This document shows positions 23,701 through 37,170 of a DNA stretch of 64,000 nucleotides, piece after piece. The notes beneath the pieces are model-generated. The model was not told the DNA's origin. It saw nothing but the letters and a program-made list of their open reading frames with translations, and did no database searches. Both the position numbers and the translations under genes were made by a program. This DNA comes from Juglans regia (taxonomy: Eukaryota > Streptophyta > Magnoliopsida > Fagales > Juglandaceae). Position 1 is the stretch's first letter. Each line of letters begins with the position of its first letter. Where the stretch lies: the NCBI RefSeq assembly GCF_001411555.2, contig NC_049908.1:29967964-30031963 (forward strand), given 5' to 3'.

Positions 23701-26700
23701 ATTTAACTTATTCAAAATAAGCTTCGAAATCTCTAAGATAGCTAACAAGTGAGTTCCCATGCTAGAAAGCACATGCTTGAAAAAGAATTAATCTCCCTTC
23801 TTGAGATAACAATCCCTGCTTCCAACCCGCAACTTTCTCTTGGAATTTCATCACTAACTGTTCCAAAACTCTAGCTGTAAACCTTCATGCCATCAAAGCA
23901 GCACCCAAATACCGAGTAGGCAGCTTCCCTTCTACAAAACTTGTAAGCCGCAACAAGTTCAAACGCCTCGCCAGACAAATTCTCTTAGAGAAAAACATAA
24001 TCAACTTTTCTCTATTAATCAATTGTCTAGACCAGCTAGCATAAAAGTCTAACATTTTATTGAGTTGCTTCATTGAATTTCTTTCCCCATTAATAAAAAA
24101 TTAATAAATCATCCGCATATAATAAATGAGAAATCAACGGTGCACCACGTGGAAGAAAAAATCTCCCAATTTTCCCTTCCTCAAACCTAATTTTTAATAA
24201 GCGAGAAAGAACCTCCTCCATGACTATAAACAAATACGTCGACAATGGATCCCCTTTGGGTAAACCTCTCAATCGCTAGAGAAAAAAAAAAAAAAAAGCC
24301 TCATACGTGTCATTAATCATAATAAAGAACCACGGCGACTTAATACACATTTCCACCAATGCACAAAATTTCTTATTGAAGACAAACATTGCCAAGAATC
24401 TTAGAAGAAAATCCCAATCCAGTCTATCATAGGCTTTCATCATATCAATCTTCATCATCACATTGCCCCCATTAGCTTTTTATTAATAGACTTTATCGTC
24501 CCCTGTGCAAGTGTAACATTTTCAAAAATGCTTCGACCCGGAATAAAAGCGTCTTGCTTAGCTGAGACAATCCGAGCAAGAAACGACGCCAACCACTTCA
24601 CTAAGATCTTCGAAAAAATCATATAGGCCACTGAACACAGACTTATGGGACAAAATTTTTCAAAACTATTTGGCTCCTTTACTTTTGGAATTAGCACAAT
24701 AAACGAAGAAGAATAAAACCATGGCAAAACGCTGCCAGAAAAGAAATCCTTGGCCGCCTCCACCACATCATCTTTCATAATGTCCCAACATAAAACATAA
24801 AATGCCAACCCAAAACTATTAGGCCCCAAACTACTTTGCTTTGGAATAGACATCAGTGGCTCATTCGCCTCACCCACAACAAGAGGCTCTCTACATAAAA
24901 ACTCATTCTCCTCCTCTGAAATCACCCTACTCACAAGCTAAGAAAAATCCCCAAGCGAACTCGCACTTGCACCATTAAGAAAATTCTAGAAATGTCGCAT
25001 GATAGCCCTCGGGTGCACCTCCTCCGGCGTCCACAACTCTTCCCCACCAGGTAATGACATAGCAAAAATGGTAGACCATCGCCTCCTCACACTTGCAACT
25101 ACATGAAAAAATTTAGAGTGTTTTTTTTTTTTTTTTTTTTTTTTTTTGCAATCTGGGCAAATCTAATCTCTTTATTATGCTCCCAAAACTGGAATTCCGC
25201 CTTGGTGACCAACAACTCCATCTCCAACTCCTTATTTTAATCAACTTGGAGTTGTACTTCCACTTATTCAATTCTCTCTTTGAGCTCCTTTATGCTATTA
25301 TTGGCCAAAAACTCTCATATTCCAACTCTTCAAGGCCACCTTCATCTTTTCTAACTGTGTTGCAAGCCTATAAAGCCCTTTCTCCAAGACTTGTTCCCTC
25401 CATACCTCAGCTACATAGTCTAAAAAAGATGGATGATGCACGCACATATTCTGGAATCAAAACAGAGCTGGACCATACCTACATTCTACATTAGAACCCT
25501 AAATAAACATAGGATTGTGATCTGATGATTTCCTTGATAAATACTCCATGGATGCTGATGGAAAGGCTCGCAAGAAAATTTCGTTAATGACCGCCCTATC
25601 CAAACGTGCCCAACTTCACGCATGACCCTTTTGACCATTGCACCATGATAATTTTCGACCCTTCGAAGGAAGTTCTTGCAAGCCACAGGAATCCAAGCAC
25701 TGGTTAAAATCACCCGTCGCAACTATTGATCTCGGATTACTACCAACGCTCTTCCCATCCTCTTGAATAACATTGAAGTCACCCACTACCATGGACTTCT
25801 TCTAACACCTGCCATAGTTAACGTCGTTCCATGTAATTGCACTTAGCATATACAAACGTGATGAGCATCTTCTAGTTCGCATTTTCAAAGCAACAGTAAT
25901 CAAGTGGTCTGGCATATCCACAATCTCTACATCAAAATCATCCTCTCATGACAGCCATTGTTTACCCCCCATTGCCTCATTAGAGCAAAAATTTTTAAAG
26001 CCCAAAATACCAGCCAACCTCAATAGTTTATCCTCCCTTGAAAATGGTTTAGCAATAGCGCAAATAGATGCGTTCAACTTCTTAATCAAACTCTCAAGTA
26101 TCCTCCTCGACATGCCTAGACCCCACACATTCCAAACTAGTAAATTTTTAATCATAAATTCAGTTTAGAAGGGCGGAACAACACCTGCTGGGATTGACGC
26201 ACCACCGTACCATTTTTTATTTTCGACAAACCCTGAGATTTCCTTGCATCATTCTCAGACCCATAGCCTTTCTCTTTCGAAATCTAAACTAACGAATCCT
26301 CCTCTTCATACTCTGAAAGATTTTTTTCATCTACATCCACCACCCTATTCGCACCCTTGCTTTCCAGTGCTAACATCTCATTCACCACCTATGATGATCC
26401 CCCATCTTCCCATGCCAATCTATTACCTCCATCCATCAATAAGAAGTCCACCACTGGAGACACGATAACATCCTGCAAGGTGTCTGGAGTCCTGCCATGC
26501 AAAGATCTATCATCCACCATTCCACCCAACTCAACTTGCTTTCCTTTCCCCTCCACTTCCACCACATCCTGCCTTGCCCCCTCAACTTGAGATGCCACAT
26601 TCAACTGCACCAAACTATTATCAGGGAGACTGTCAACCATTATCATACTCTTAGTTCTCTACCCTGAATTATTTGCACCAGATAATACCTCATGCTCCTT

Positions 26701-27740
26701 ATCCACTATTGCACTCACACTCTTCACATCCTCTTGATTATTAGCATCGTCTAAATGATTTTGGACCTGCCCCATCTGTAACGTAGTCTCCTTGGATGAC
26801 TGTTTTTCACGCCATACAGTCGTACTTCAAACATGCTTCCCCGCCTCCTTCCTCTCCTCTTGTCTTCGAACAATATTCTGACCCATCCGGCACACTACTG
26901 TCATATGTCCCTGACGTCTATATTTTTCATACTTAACGAACTGCCAGATTTTTTTGTGAGCCACAACAATCGGGAACCCTAAACCAATTCTGCCGACAGA
27001 TCCACCTCTATGCAAATCCTCGAAACATGTCGCCCGTGTTCGGTTCAACATTGCATTATCAGTACCGAGATATCGACCAAATCTATTGGCTAATATCCTA
27101 AGACAATCCCGACGATACAAATGCATTGGAAGACCAGGCAAAAATATCAAAATGCTTCGTCCAACGAAAAATTCAAAAAATGCACCCATCAATAACTCTT
27201 CCTTCTCTGGCCCAACCATGCACGAAATCCCTCTTGCTAGCCATATATGCGAGTACATGGTAATCATCCATGAAACTCACCATAGGAATCTCAAGGAGAC
27301 CCCACGTTTTCACAATAGCCAAACGCACAACATAAATCGACGGGCTGGTAAAAAGAAACTTCAACACCAACGCAAAACCGAAATCCTCAATCGCCTTATT
27401 CATCTCCGCTTCCATAAAAATGGATTCCAGTTCACCATCTACATCCACCAAAGATCTCATAGGCATTTTAAAACCAGAGGAAGCAACTGGTCTTGCCAAC
27501 GCCTGCACGTAAGACTTATGAGGAAGACACCCTTCCTTCCCACCCTATAATCCTCCAACGTCACCGTGGTCCCCTCCCAACCGAGCCCCATCTGGCACTG
27601 GCTACCCCAAGGGTGCCGCCATGGGCAAAGCCCTAGAAGAAAACCTAGAACGACATCAAGCAGAATGGCTAGCTCCAAAAAATACGGAGCTAAAAAAATG
27701 CCCAAAATCTCAGGATGGAAAGAAAGCATCCTTGGTGATA
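23700..27740 (-). mobile_element. Decayed L1-type LINE (LINE B), 3' end missing
   Basis: Minus-strand order: DUF4283 ORF1-like region (about 27500-26830) with a degraded knuckle (YEKYRRQGHMTVVC, where the first two Cys are Tyr), a low-complexity spacer, an endonuclease start (NLLVWNVWGLG near 26150), reverse transcriptase (24934-23885) with LPKGDPLSTYLF and an intact YADD, and a tail reading FTARVLEQLVMKFQEK near 23880. It stops close to where LINE A begins, so RNase H and zf-RVT regions are lost. Multiple stops and frameshifts are present, and a T-run near 25120-25147 interrupts it. Confidence 0.8.
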
Positions 27741-30060
27741 CATTAATGTCTTATATTGCTTTTATCTTCTATATATAAAATAATCGTTGTCTGCTGATCT
27801 ATTATATGGATTTTATGCATGAAAGAATGGCAATAAATTAAATAGAACAGTTCAACATGATAGTATGTATTGGTTTGATGCAGTCCTTAGGAAGTGTTGT
27901 AAACTCTCATATATGACTATTTCTACGTACTTAATTATGTTCATTTTGCTTGTGGACAAGAATTTTATTGTGTTGGTAAGACGTTGTTGTAAATTTGTAA
28001 TTGATCAGTTGCTTTTGAAAACGGTTGGTTGATAAATTCCCCTTAAAAATGGGAATCGAGGCATCATATTTATAGGAGAAAATATACTTATAATCGTGAA
28101 TTGGGTAACCTCCACGTAATCGCTTTGAAAAAAATGAATAAAACATAGGACCCACATGAAAAAAATTAATTTTTTAATAGTGGATCCCACTCTTTTTCAA
28201 AATAATTACGTAACGGTTACACACTTGATCACGATTATATGTAAAATTACTTTATTTATAGATCTTGCACAATGCACGCAAAGGGTTCTCTTTTATTTAT
28301 TTAAAAGTTTTATTTCCAAGACTTCAAATTAATTAAATTAGCTAACAATTACTCGGTACTTGCTGGCACTTTTTTACGTACGTTGTTTTATATATAAATA
28401 ACATTTTATAACTCATTCTAACGTCACTTCCTTTTATTGTCAGGTTAGATTGGTTAAAAAGTTGAGTATTGCTGCGGGTTCCTAGATACAAAAAATGTTT
28501 TGAATAGTATATTTTTTTTTATTTTTTTATATATTTTTTTATCATTATAAATATTTTTAAAAAATATAAAAAATTTATAAATTATTAAAAAATATTTTCT
28601 TAATCATTCATAGTAAAAAAAAAATCTAATTTAAGATAATTTTTAAATCTTAAATTCGAGAACGAAAGCATTTCTTTAAAAAGTTTCAACCTCGTAACTA
28701 TATATATGTAAAATGAATATTTAATAGAGGACAAATACTACAGCCTGTCACATGACTACAATCGTAATTTTAAAAGGATAGCACTCACGTGATCCGTGAT
28801 GACCAGTGATGACCTCGCTTACCGCACACGGGCGCATGCGAAGCTTGTATTTGGGACCCATGCCATGCTCGAGATTGGAGTTTTGCTTGGCGCTGCTGCA
28901 TATGATGCATAGATTTTCGAACTCCCTGATCTACTTTAACATATCTTTCTTCCGCTGACTTTGACCGCATGGATCGATGCATTAGAGATGTCCAAGATCT
29001 AATTTGACCACTCAGACACCTCATTCTCCATAATGTATAAATATCAAATAATTTGATAAATATTCAATTTTTTTTATGCATTTAGTATAAAGGTAATTAA
29101 TTATTTTATATATATAAAAGCTTTTCAATATTTTTAAAAAAAATATGTAATAGAATATAGGCTTTTAGATTGAAAAAAAATGCTTTTAGCATTATCTTTT
29201 TTCTTCAAAAAATATTAATAATATAGACTTTTTTATAAAAACAAATCCCAGGTTAGAAGCTAGAACCGGATATACCAGATCAACACTCTTAGATAAAAAT
29301 TAAAAATTAAAAAAAATATTAATAGAATAGATTTTTTTAATATTATTATTATTAGATGATTTGAAAAAGTTAAATTTTTTATTTTATTTTATAGATATTT
29401 GATCAATTCATCCTAATTGTCACATATGAGAACACCTAATTACTTCCCATTTTCTATTCTCTTCCTACTTATTTGGCAGGAGTTGTTTGAAAATCTTGTT
29501 TTAAACCCACCCCATTATAACAAAACATAATACATAATTATGAACAGGATGGAGATTTCCACCCGATAGATCGAGTTGGAGAATTAAGTTTATGTTTGGG
29601 ATTGTGGTGGGAAATAATATTTATATTTCTAGGACTCATAACGTATAGCTTAAATAATAAGTTCTATTATTAAAACGTTATTGTTTGGTAACCAGATATT
29701 TAAAACACCTTCAAACATATTACATTTATTTGAAAATAAATTAAAAATTATTTATGAGGTAGAAATAATGATCATCTGATTTTTTTTAAAAATATTATGA
29801 TTATATCCTTAAAAGTTAAAAGTTGTAATTATCTTAAAGTTATATGTATATTTTCGCCCATTGATAATTTCTTAAAAATTGGAACTACATTATGGATTAT
29901 TCGAAAAAACACATTTGAGGAAAAACATCAAATTATTTTTTATCTTATTTGAGATTAAAAAATATTTTAATATGTAACATCCAAACAACTTAAGTGCATG
30001 TTTGAGATTGCGGTAAGAAATATAGCTTGTGAAAAAAGAGAGTCTAGAGAGTTTCCTCGT
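27741..30060. other. AT-rich intergenic region with MITE remnants
   Basis: No gene is supported. It contains the MITE at 28075-28251 and a GC-richer patch at 28780-29030. A possible decayed MITE lies near 29590-30010 (ATGTTTGGGATTGTGGTGGGAAA at one end, CATCCAAACAACTTAA near the other). Confidence 0.4.
28075..28251. mobile_element. Foldback MITE, relative of 45122-45294
   Basis: It shares AATCGTGAATTGGGTAA, CACGTAATCGCTTTGAAAAAAATGAATAAAACA and GTGGATCCCACTCTTTTTCAAAATAATTACG with the element at 45122, in reverse orientation. The arms are inverted around a T/A-rich centre. Confidence 0.55.
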
Positions 30061-33000
30061 ATCTGGAGGTTTGATATTTATACCATGAGCCTATGGGGCC
30101 TTCTTCCTTTCCAATATTCTTTTGTCAGAGTCATTTAATGCATAGTGGCCTCTCCGACGACGTCATTAATGCAGTATGTAGTCTAGGCTGTGGTTCCATT
30201 AATGCGGCGTGGCTTCCCCGTTTGTTTCCTTCTGCGAGTTTCCTCGGTTGTCCATCGATGTCCTCATGTCAGGAGATCAAAGATTCCCTTTGCTTCATGT
30301 TTGTCTGATTGGACAACTACTTGAGTATCTGGCATTGTTCGAGGGAACTCGAGGGTGGCAAGTCCCATCTCCCATGTCGTCTATTCTCTCATAAGGTTCG
30401 CGTCAAGGGATATCCTTCAGTAGGGTTAAGCCTTTTTAAACACTAGTCCTTTTGGCTCTTCTGTGAGCTGGGCCAATGGACCTGCTGGCCCTCTCGCCAT
30501 GCTTCCTTAGTTGATCCCTCAATCCTTATCACTTGGGCTGATGGGAATTTCTTTAAGCATTTGGTCCTATCTGCATGTGCCGCTAAGATAATTTTGAATC
30601 TGCTTGGTGGGCTACGTGATCTTAGGCATTTTCCCATCGTTTAGCATTCATGATGGTGTTTCCCCTCCCACCTTTATTGGTACACCTTTTGTGACATTGT
30701 ACTTGGTCGTGTCCTTTCATTGCATCTTTTCAACCCTTTCTGTGTTGGCAACTTTAGGCGACTCTTCGTCTTCACGTCGCTTCGTGATATGCATCTTCTA
30801 GGATTTGAAACGAACACATCCCTGGTGTCTGCCACGTGTCATGGGATATCAACCTTCGTCTCTCTCCTTTATAAACGAGATAAAGTCATTGTTCTTCCTC
30901 TTTCACAACACCTTGTCCTTCGTTATTCCATTATTCAAACATGCCACTTTTCCCTCTCAAATTTCCCCTTATTTCCACATTAGTTTGCTTTCTCTGTCCA
31001 TGGCTTGTGAGAAAACAGTTCCCCCAAGGTTCCTAGGGAATCAGGTGCGCCTCAGATTGGCGTTGCTGGGCATTTCTTTCGAGGCAGCATTTGGAACTCC
31101 AATACTGACACTTTGAGGTTGGCATCTCTGGCGCGAACCTGCAGTGTCCCTGACACAACTGTTTCGACATTCTTGGACCTCAGGAAGGTGTCGTCAACTT
31201 TGAAGGCCGCACTCCTAGGGTGGCCTTTTATCCAATTATCCCATCACGTTCTCGTGTGGATTAAGGCTACCCTTCCCTCACTCTGTTCATGATTTGTTGG
31301 ATTGTCTTGGTCTGGCACTGTCCCAACTTCATCTGGAGCACGTCGAACTTACTAGTCATGTGTTCCTCTTTACTCATAGTGTTCTCCAACACACGGGGAA
31401 CGTGTGCAGCTTCAGGGTGACGCATGCCCTTGTCATCTTGGAGTCACGTCACCGCAAGGTGAAAGACTGGTCTTCCAAATTTTTCTTTGTATCCTACCAC
31501 AGATGGAGTTTCCGGTCAATGAAACGAGGCACCGAGAGTTTTCGATTTAAACCAACTAGGGGGGTGATCCCTTTAGACAAGGCAATTCGCCCAACAACTA
31601 CTTCAGAGGAGTCAACATGCATAGGCATCGTCAAGAAATCGGTGAAGAAAACCTCGGCAGCATCTACTCAAACATTCTTCTTTCGGAGGAGAATATTAAG
31701 GTCTTCCTAACTCCTCTCAGCCATATCCTTCTTGGTGTTTGCTGGATCCCTGACCTTCTGCAGACTACGATGATCGCCTTTGTTAGGGAGTGTCGCCCGG
31801 GCTCCCTCGTTACAGGCTCTGGGAAGAAACCCTAGTTGGAAGGGACCGAAGTCAGCAACAAGCATGTCTCCCCAGTTCTTCCTTCTAGAAAATGGGGGTC
31901 GGCGACTTCTGACTCCCAGCATCCTATTGTCTCGGAGATTTCTGTTAGGCCCTCAGGCTGCTTGGACACCTCTGCGATGTTGGTAAAGTCGCCCCCATTT
32001 TCTTACCATCTTGTGGTGTGTGTGGAGTCGTCCTCCTCAAAGTCGTCAATGAATGGTGCCCTAGGCGAGGTTCCTGTTGTGCTACTCCCACGACCCAATG
32101 TTTATGGTTTTGCACCGGGAGACAAATGAACTCGTTGCCCAAATTCGGGGGTTTTCTTGTTCAAGGTGCCTTGACGACCAAATGTCGGGAGGAGTCCTCC
32201 GGGGTTGGACGTTGAGGCTGCACCTATCTCCACTTCTACTGCTCGCTCAAGTGTCGGTGGTCAAGCTCTGGAGGATGAGGCAGAGGCGCGCTCAGGGGAC
32301 GTCGGTTCTGGGGTCGTGGTAACGCCTTCTATAAGGTTGTCACCTGCTGTTGTGGAGCGAGACAATGTGGCCCCTGAGGCAGATGGGGAGGAGTCAAAGT
32401 CACTCGGGGGTTTGAACCTTGTCGTTAAGAAGCCGATCGTCACTGCCACTAGTAAACACCCTGCGGGAACGGAGCACCAAGTTTAGGGTGGACTCCTTGT
32501 GGATGTTGTAGATGGTGAAGGTTCGTTGGTCCCACGTGAAGATCCATTCGTCTTAGCGGGGGTGGCTGCTTAAGGGGTAGTACATGCTGAAGAAAACCCT
32601 ATCCATCCGACAACTGGGGAGGCCGCTGTTAGAGCCCATCAGCCTTAAGTGTCATGGATGCGCCTAGTGGGGAGAGTCCGGTGGAGGTCATTCCTCTGTT
32701 GGCCCAACTGGAAATGGTGGTCGTTGCGTAGAGGCCATCAATCAGGTTGTCAAGTGCATGCTTGGCTTCTTTCATGAGGTTTCTTTCTTTGCCTTGCTCT
32801 TTTTCTTTTGTCTTTCTCTTCCCTTATCGACTTCTGCCTTCCCATTATTGTCTGCTCCGTACTGAACTCTATTGTTGTCAGGGTACCTCTCATCTGGCAG
32901 CCTTCATCGTGGACGACCAAGAGGTCATTGCACAAGAGAATCAAGCCCTTTGCTCAATGACCCAAACCACCCTGTGGTATGCTTGGGACGACAAGGAGCG

Positions 33001-33248
33001 GTTGGCGCGAGAGATGAAGAAAGCCTAGCTTGCTTAGGAAGAGAGCGACAAACGGATCAAGAAGCTCAACCGCCGTCGAAAGGAGTTGAAGAAGGAGCGT
33101 GACTTAGCGCAAGAAGAGGCCTCCCTTGCCGCGGGTGACCTGACTACAGCTGGCGCACGTATATCAGCCTTGGAGGGGCTCTTTGTCGACCTTCAAAATG
33201 ACTTGTCACAAGTGCAAGGGGCTGCCCTCAGCCTGGACAGCCAGCTGA
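30060..33248 (+). mobile_element. Ty3/gypsy-like element remnant: leader and gag-like pseudogene
   Basis: This is a GC-richer block. A possible promoter/leader (CCTTTATAAACGAG near 30868) precedes a broken coding region from ATG at about 31000 (MACEKTVPPRF). A segment ending VKDWSSKFFFVSYHRWSF (about 31440-31510) resembles the plant 'putative gypsy type transposon' gag-like family. A charged coiled-coil-like part (SDKRIKKLNRRRKELKKERD, about 33040-33110) lies near the end. Several stops and frameshifts separate these parts. No protease, reverse transcriptase or integrase is seen. It is dead and probably an internal deletion derivative. Confidence 0.55.
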
Positions 33249-33687
33249 TGTAATGCCTCATTCCCAGAGGTCTGGAAAGCTAGCCCTTATAACCTAAAAC
33301 CATCTCCACAACACAATTTTATATATTCCAAAAACTCCATAAAGTATAAATCTAATTGTTAACTCAAAAATTTATGCTCCTCTCAATGGACACTAAAGAA
33401 AACCTCAACAAAACAAACTAAAAACCACCATAAAGACACCAAAAAATCTACATCTCAAAATACTCAAATCACATAAAATAATATATTTATTGAACAAGAC
33501 TCTTCAATAACTACTTGTACCCTTAGACACTTATTTCTTTATGATCAGTCAATCATTCTGAAGCTTTCTACTCTTGATTCACAGCTGAACTATTAATATT
33601 ATCTGAAAATATTATGGAGATAAAGGGTGAGTTATCAACAACTCAATAAGCAAAGAACATATACTAGTATGTAAATATGAACATTTA

Positions 33688-33836
33688 GGAGAGGTTTGGA
33701 TTCAGAGATGAGTTGAGATGGTTTGTGAATAGTAGAATAGAAGTTGAATTATTTATTATATTTTGTGTGAAAATTTAAAAAAGTTGTAATGATGAGATGA
33801 GATGAGTTGAGGTGAATTTTGAATCCAAACCTCTCC
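33688..33836. mobile_element. Tourist (PIF/Harbinger) MITE, 149 bp, intact ends
   Basis: It begins GGAGAGGTTTGGATTCA and ends TGAATCCAAACCTCTCC, perfect 17-bp inverted repeats with TTA on both sides (33685-33687 and 33837-33839), the usual Tourist target duplication. The interior carries GATGAGTTGAG motifs. It is the best-preserved MITE of this class in the window. Confidence 0.85.
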
Positions 33837-34028
33837 TTATAGAGTTCAAAAAGCAGAACAAAAATTTACTTTCAAAATGCAGAATAAAGAAGTTTACTTT
33901 CAGAATGAAAAATCCAAACATGTTACCAAAAATATTAGAGCAAAACATTTAGAAAAAATTCTTATTAAAAAATCGTTTGGCATATCAAAATCTGAAACTA
34001 TCATATCGAAGCATGACATTGAGATATA

Positions 34029-34331
34029 TACCATGTTTAACTTCCGTGGTAGGGTTATAAATCACCATTATACCTGTGGTAGGGTCATATGCCACTATTA
34101 TTACTCGTGGTTGGGCTGTATACCATATTTAACCCCCGCGGTAGGGTCATAAACCATTATTATACCTGTAGTGGGTCTGTATGACACTATTATCACCCAT
34201 GGCTGGGTCATATGCTACTATTATCACTCGTGGCTAGGTTGTATGCCATTATTATCACCCATTGTTGGGCCATATGCCACTATTATCACACATGGCTGGG
34301 TTGTATGCCACTATTATCGCCCGCGGCAGGA
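34029..34331. repeat. Tandem repeat, 31-bp unit, about 9-10 copies
   Basis: Units follow the pattern GG(C/T)(T/A)GGGTCATATGCCACTATTATCACCCAT with variation; some have ATACCTGT or CCCGC ends. As 31 is not a multiple of three, the frame rotates, which gives artificial open frames. Units abut without spacers. Confidence 0.8.
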
Positions 34332-34699
34332 CCTTAAAGGAACAAATCAAGGACAGAACATAATTAGATACAGCATCAGAGAGTCATGTCAAATGTTTCC
34401 AGATGCCACATAATATCAAATTAGAGTACTGAGCAAATTCATATAATTCACATATTAGAAAGAAACAAATATAGAACATTTTCACGTCACATGCAAAAAC
34501 TTATCAAATTTCATATTTGCTACTTTTTTGAGTTCGAAAACATGTCAAAAAAAGCTCATGTCTACACCAGTCACTACAAAAATACTTTTCTCTTTCTTAC
34601 AGATCTCATGAGTAATGTAGAATAAATAACTAAGGTTATCTTCACATTTCTTTTCAAAACATATCATGCACATCTTTAAAAACCAACCTCAGTTCATTT

Positions 34700-35110
34700 T
34701 TTTTTTACTAACCTTCGTGCGCCTTACTTGTATTTGGTCATTGTTGAATTTGTTGTCTGTTTTGTGATCTTTCTCGGTCCGTCAGTGGTCGGTCGCTCTT
34801 TTTCTTTACTTCTACCCTTCTCTTTGTCTTCTTTTAATTTGTTGGTCGTGGGGCGGGGAGCCGACACTCTGGGCCTTGGGTTGATCCCGTCGCCTTTAAG
34901 GCTACCCCCCGTGACCCCACTGGCCAGAGGCTCCTCGCTTACATGGTTTTGCCCCGACTCTATTGGTTGGCTATTTTCGTGGAGCCTCGTTGGCTCTGTT
35001 GGAGGTACTGATCCTCTAAGTTGGTTTTCTAGTTAACTTCTTTTTGGGGTGTAAGCTTCCCCGCCTACTCTGATTTCTTCTTTGCCGCCGTCGGTTATAT
35101 GAGGGGGCAA
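34700..35110. other. GC-richer fragment, possibly a continuation of the gypsy remnant
   Basis: Composition returns to that of 30060-33248 (CTTCGTGCGCC, TTGATCCCGTCGCC), suggesting the other side of the insertion. No domain is recognised. Confidence 0.3.
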
Positions 35111-36876
35111 TCACAAACTAACAATTTGTTCAACAAATTAACAGAGTACTTCCATAAACAAAAGCTAGAGTGCTATGTATGTATGTATGTATATTGAAAC
35201 TCTTCTTTCACACTAGCACCTCCTTAATATATATAGTATTGGGTTTTTACTAAATTCAATTGCTGTAACAATTTCTACGCATCACATTCATGAAAATGCA
35301 TGCAAGCTCCAGATCGTAATGGCTTTCCTTCCCACCCCATGATACATTCCCAAGCCTTTCACCAATATTTCCCCTCCTTCCCCCACCATGCTTTAACTAC
35401 GAAAATCCCTCCAATAAAAGGAAAATCTACGCAGCACTAATTGGTTCAAAATTCAGACCCACTTTCTTGATGCCACTGAACATCCCACCCCTCTTTCAAA
35501 ATCCTCTGGATCATTCATAATACTTCTATAGATGCTAATCTTCCGTAAAATGATAAGAAAACACACGCACATGCATACCAATAAAGCCAAGTTCGTATGA
35601 TCAGAATAACTTGAGATTTGAGAAGTAAAGAATTTCACTTTCTACCCAGATATAAAGATCCTGAATATTAACATCTTGCAGTACTTCATTTTCTCAGTAA
35701 TCAACCAGAGGATTAATAAAATCATTATAGACTGCAAAGGTTTTACAAATTATAGCACATCCAGTTGAATCGCTCAAGAAGCATATTTGGGCTACCAGCT
35801 TTCGAGTTCCCCACCGATCAAGAATCATATTATTGTCTCTCTGTATGCAACTAGCAAAGAATCACTCTATGGGAAAGGAGAATCGGGAGGGGAGGGGAGA
35901 GGCAGATCAAAGAATCAAGAGGAGAGGGATAGAGTTGATTCTGTAAGGTAAGATCCGTTGGAAGAAAAATACAATTGATACCTGTTACAATCCTAATGGT
36001 CGATGTGAAAATAGGTGTTACACCCGACCGATTTTAAGCTTTTCTCTATTAAAAAATTGAAAAATTTTAGACATAAGCCTCACACTCTGCACGCCACTTA
36101 AAAACATGTGATTTTACACGAGGATAAAAAAATAAAATTATATATATTTTAAATTGTGTGCAGAGCACCATAAGACTTCTGTATAGGACGACTTTAAAAA
36201 ATATATGAGAATATTCTTATATTCAAATGGAGGCTACTAAAATGAATGATTATTATATTTTCTTTCACAGAAAATGCTATGTTTATCGTTAGGGGCTCTT
36301 GCTGGTCATTTTTTATTTTTTTTAACTTCGTAATTAAATAAATATTTTTTAATAATGTTGTACATTTTTTTCTCTTTTTAAAAAATATTAAAAAATATTA
36401 AAAAAATAATGTAAACCCTCCTTTCTTTCAGAAGTAGTTTGTTTCTCAGAGCTTTACAGCTAATGGATCCGATCCGTAGATGGCTATGACTAGAGAGGTT
36501 TTAGATTTATAAAAATTATGTACTTTTTATCAAATTTTAGAAATAACTTTGATGAAACTAATGCCATTGTTCTTATAAAGAAGTAAATCGGAATATATAA
36601 AGTTTTAAAAATGCTACATCCACCGAGTGTTGGTCCCGATTGGTTTTGATAAAATAAAAATTCTTTTTTTGTTTTTTTATTTAGTTATTAATGAGATATT
36701 TTTAGTAATTTTGTGAATTTTTTTAAAAAATATTTAAGAATATAAAAACAAAATGATGAAAAACAAGAAATAAAATAAAAAATATTTGTTATTCTTATCG
36801 GGACAGGTCTAGAGCTACATCCTCGAACACATAAAGCTTAATTGAAATCATACGATTGACCCTACCAAACAAATGA

Positions 36877-37170
36877 AGGCCGTTTGGAACTTAAATTATG
36901 TAAATTTAATTTAGTTTAATTTTAAATTAAATTTCATATTTAAATAATTAATTTTTAAATTTTTTTAAATTATTTTAGCTCAAAATTTTTTTATATATGT
37001 TGACAATTTTTTTCAATTCAACGTATGTGAAATTTATAATTTTTTTTAATTTTTTAAAAATATATTTAAACTGATCTTAATATTTAGACAAATTTAAAAT
37101 AAATTATATAAAACTCAAAAAAGTAATTTATCTCAAATAAGTCAGTGTAACGTCCAAACGAACAGGCTCT
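36877..37170. mobile_element. MITE, Tourist-like
   Basis: The left end AAGGCCGTTTGGAAC and right end GTCCAAACGAACAGGCTCT are imperfect inverted repeats. The interior is AT-rich without a frame. Confidence 0.45.

Larger units (their letters stand above)
33249..34690. mobile_element. Probable inserted LTR-like segment in the gypsy remnant
   Basis: Sequence character changes abruptly after CCAGCTGA to TGTAATGCCTCATTCCCAG, an LTR-like TG start, and becomes AT-rich until about 34690. It carries a Tourist-like MITE and a 31-bp tandem array and has no coding potential. The right limit and target duplication could not be fixed, so classification is tentative. Confidence 0.3.

Noticed and set aside
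19161..27729. Many moderate open frames that might be host genes
   Set aside because: All read as DUF4283, endonuclease, reverse transcriptase or zf-RVT pieces of two decayed LINEs, or as their antisense.
28785..29024. Minus-strand 79-codon frame
   Set aside because: No domain, no splice context, surrounded by repeats; probably chance.
30093..33102. Several short frames in the GC-richer block as separate genes
   Set aside because: They are overlapping fragments of one broken gag-like region; no single intact gene.
34029..34331. Possible CRISPR-like array
   Set aside because: Units abut without unique spacers, units vary, and the DNA is plant nuclear; it is a simple tandem repeat.
34171..34413. 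Repetitive protein with THGWV/YYHSWLGC segments
   Set aside because: Product of the 31-bp array in rotating frame.
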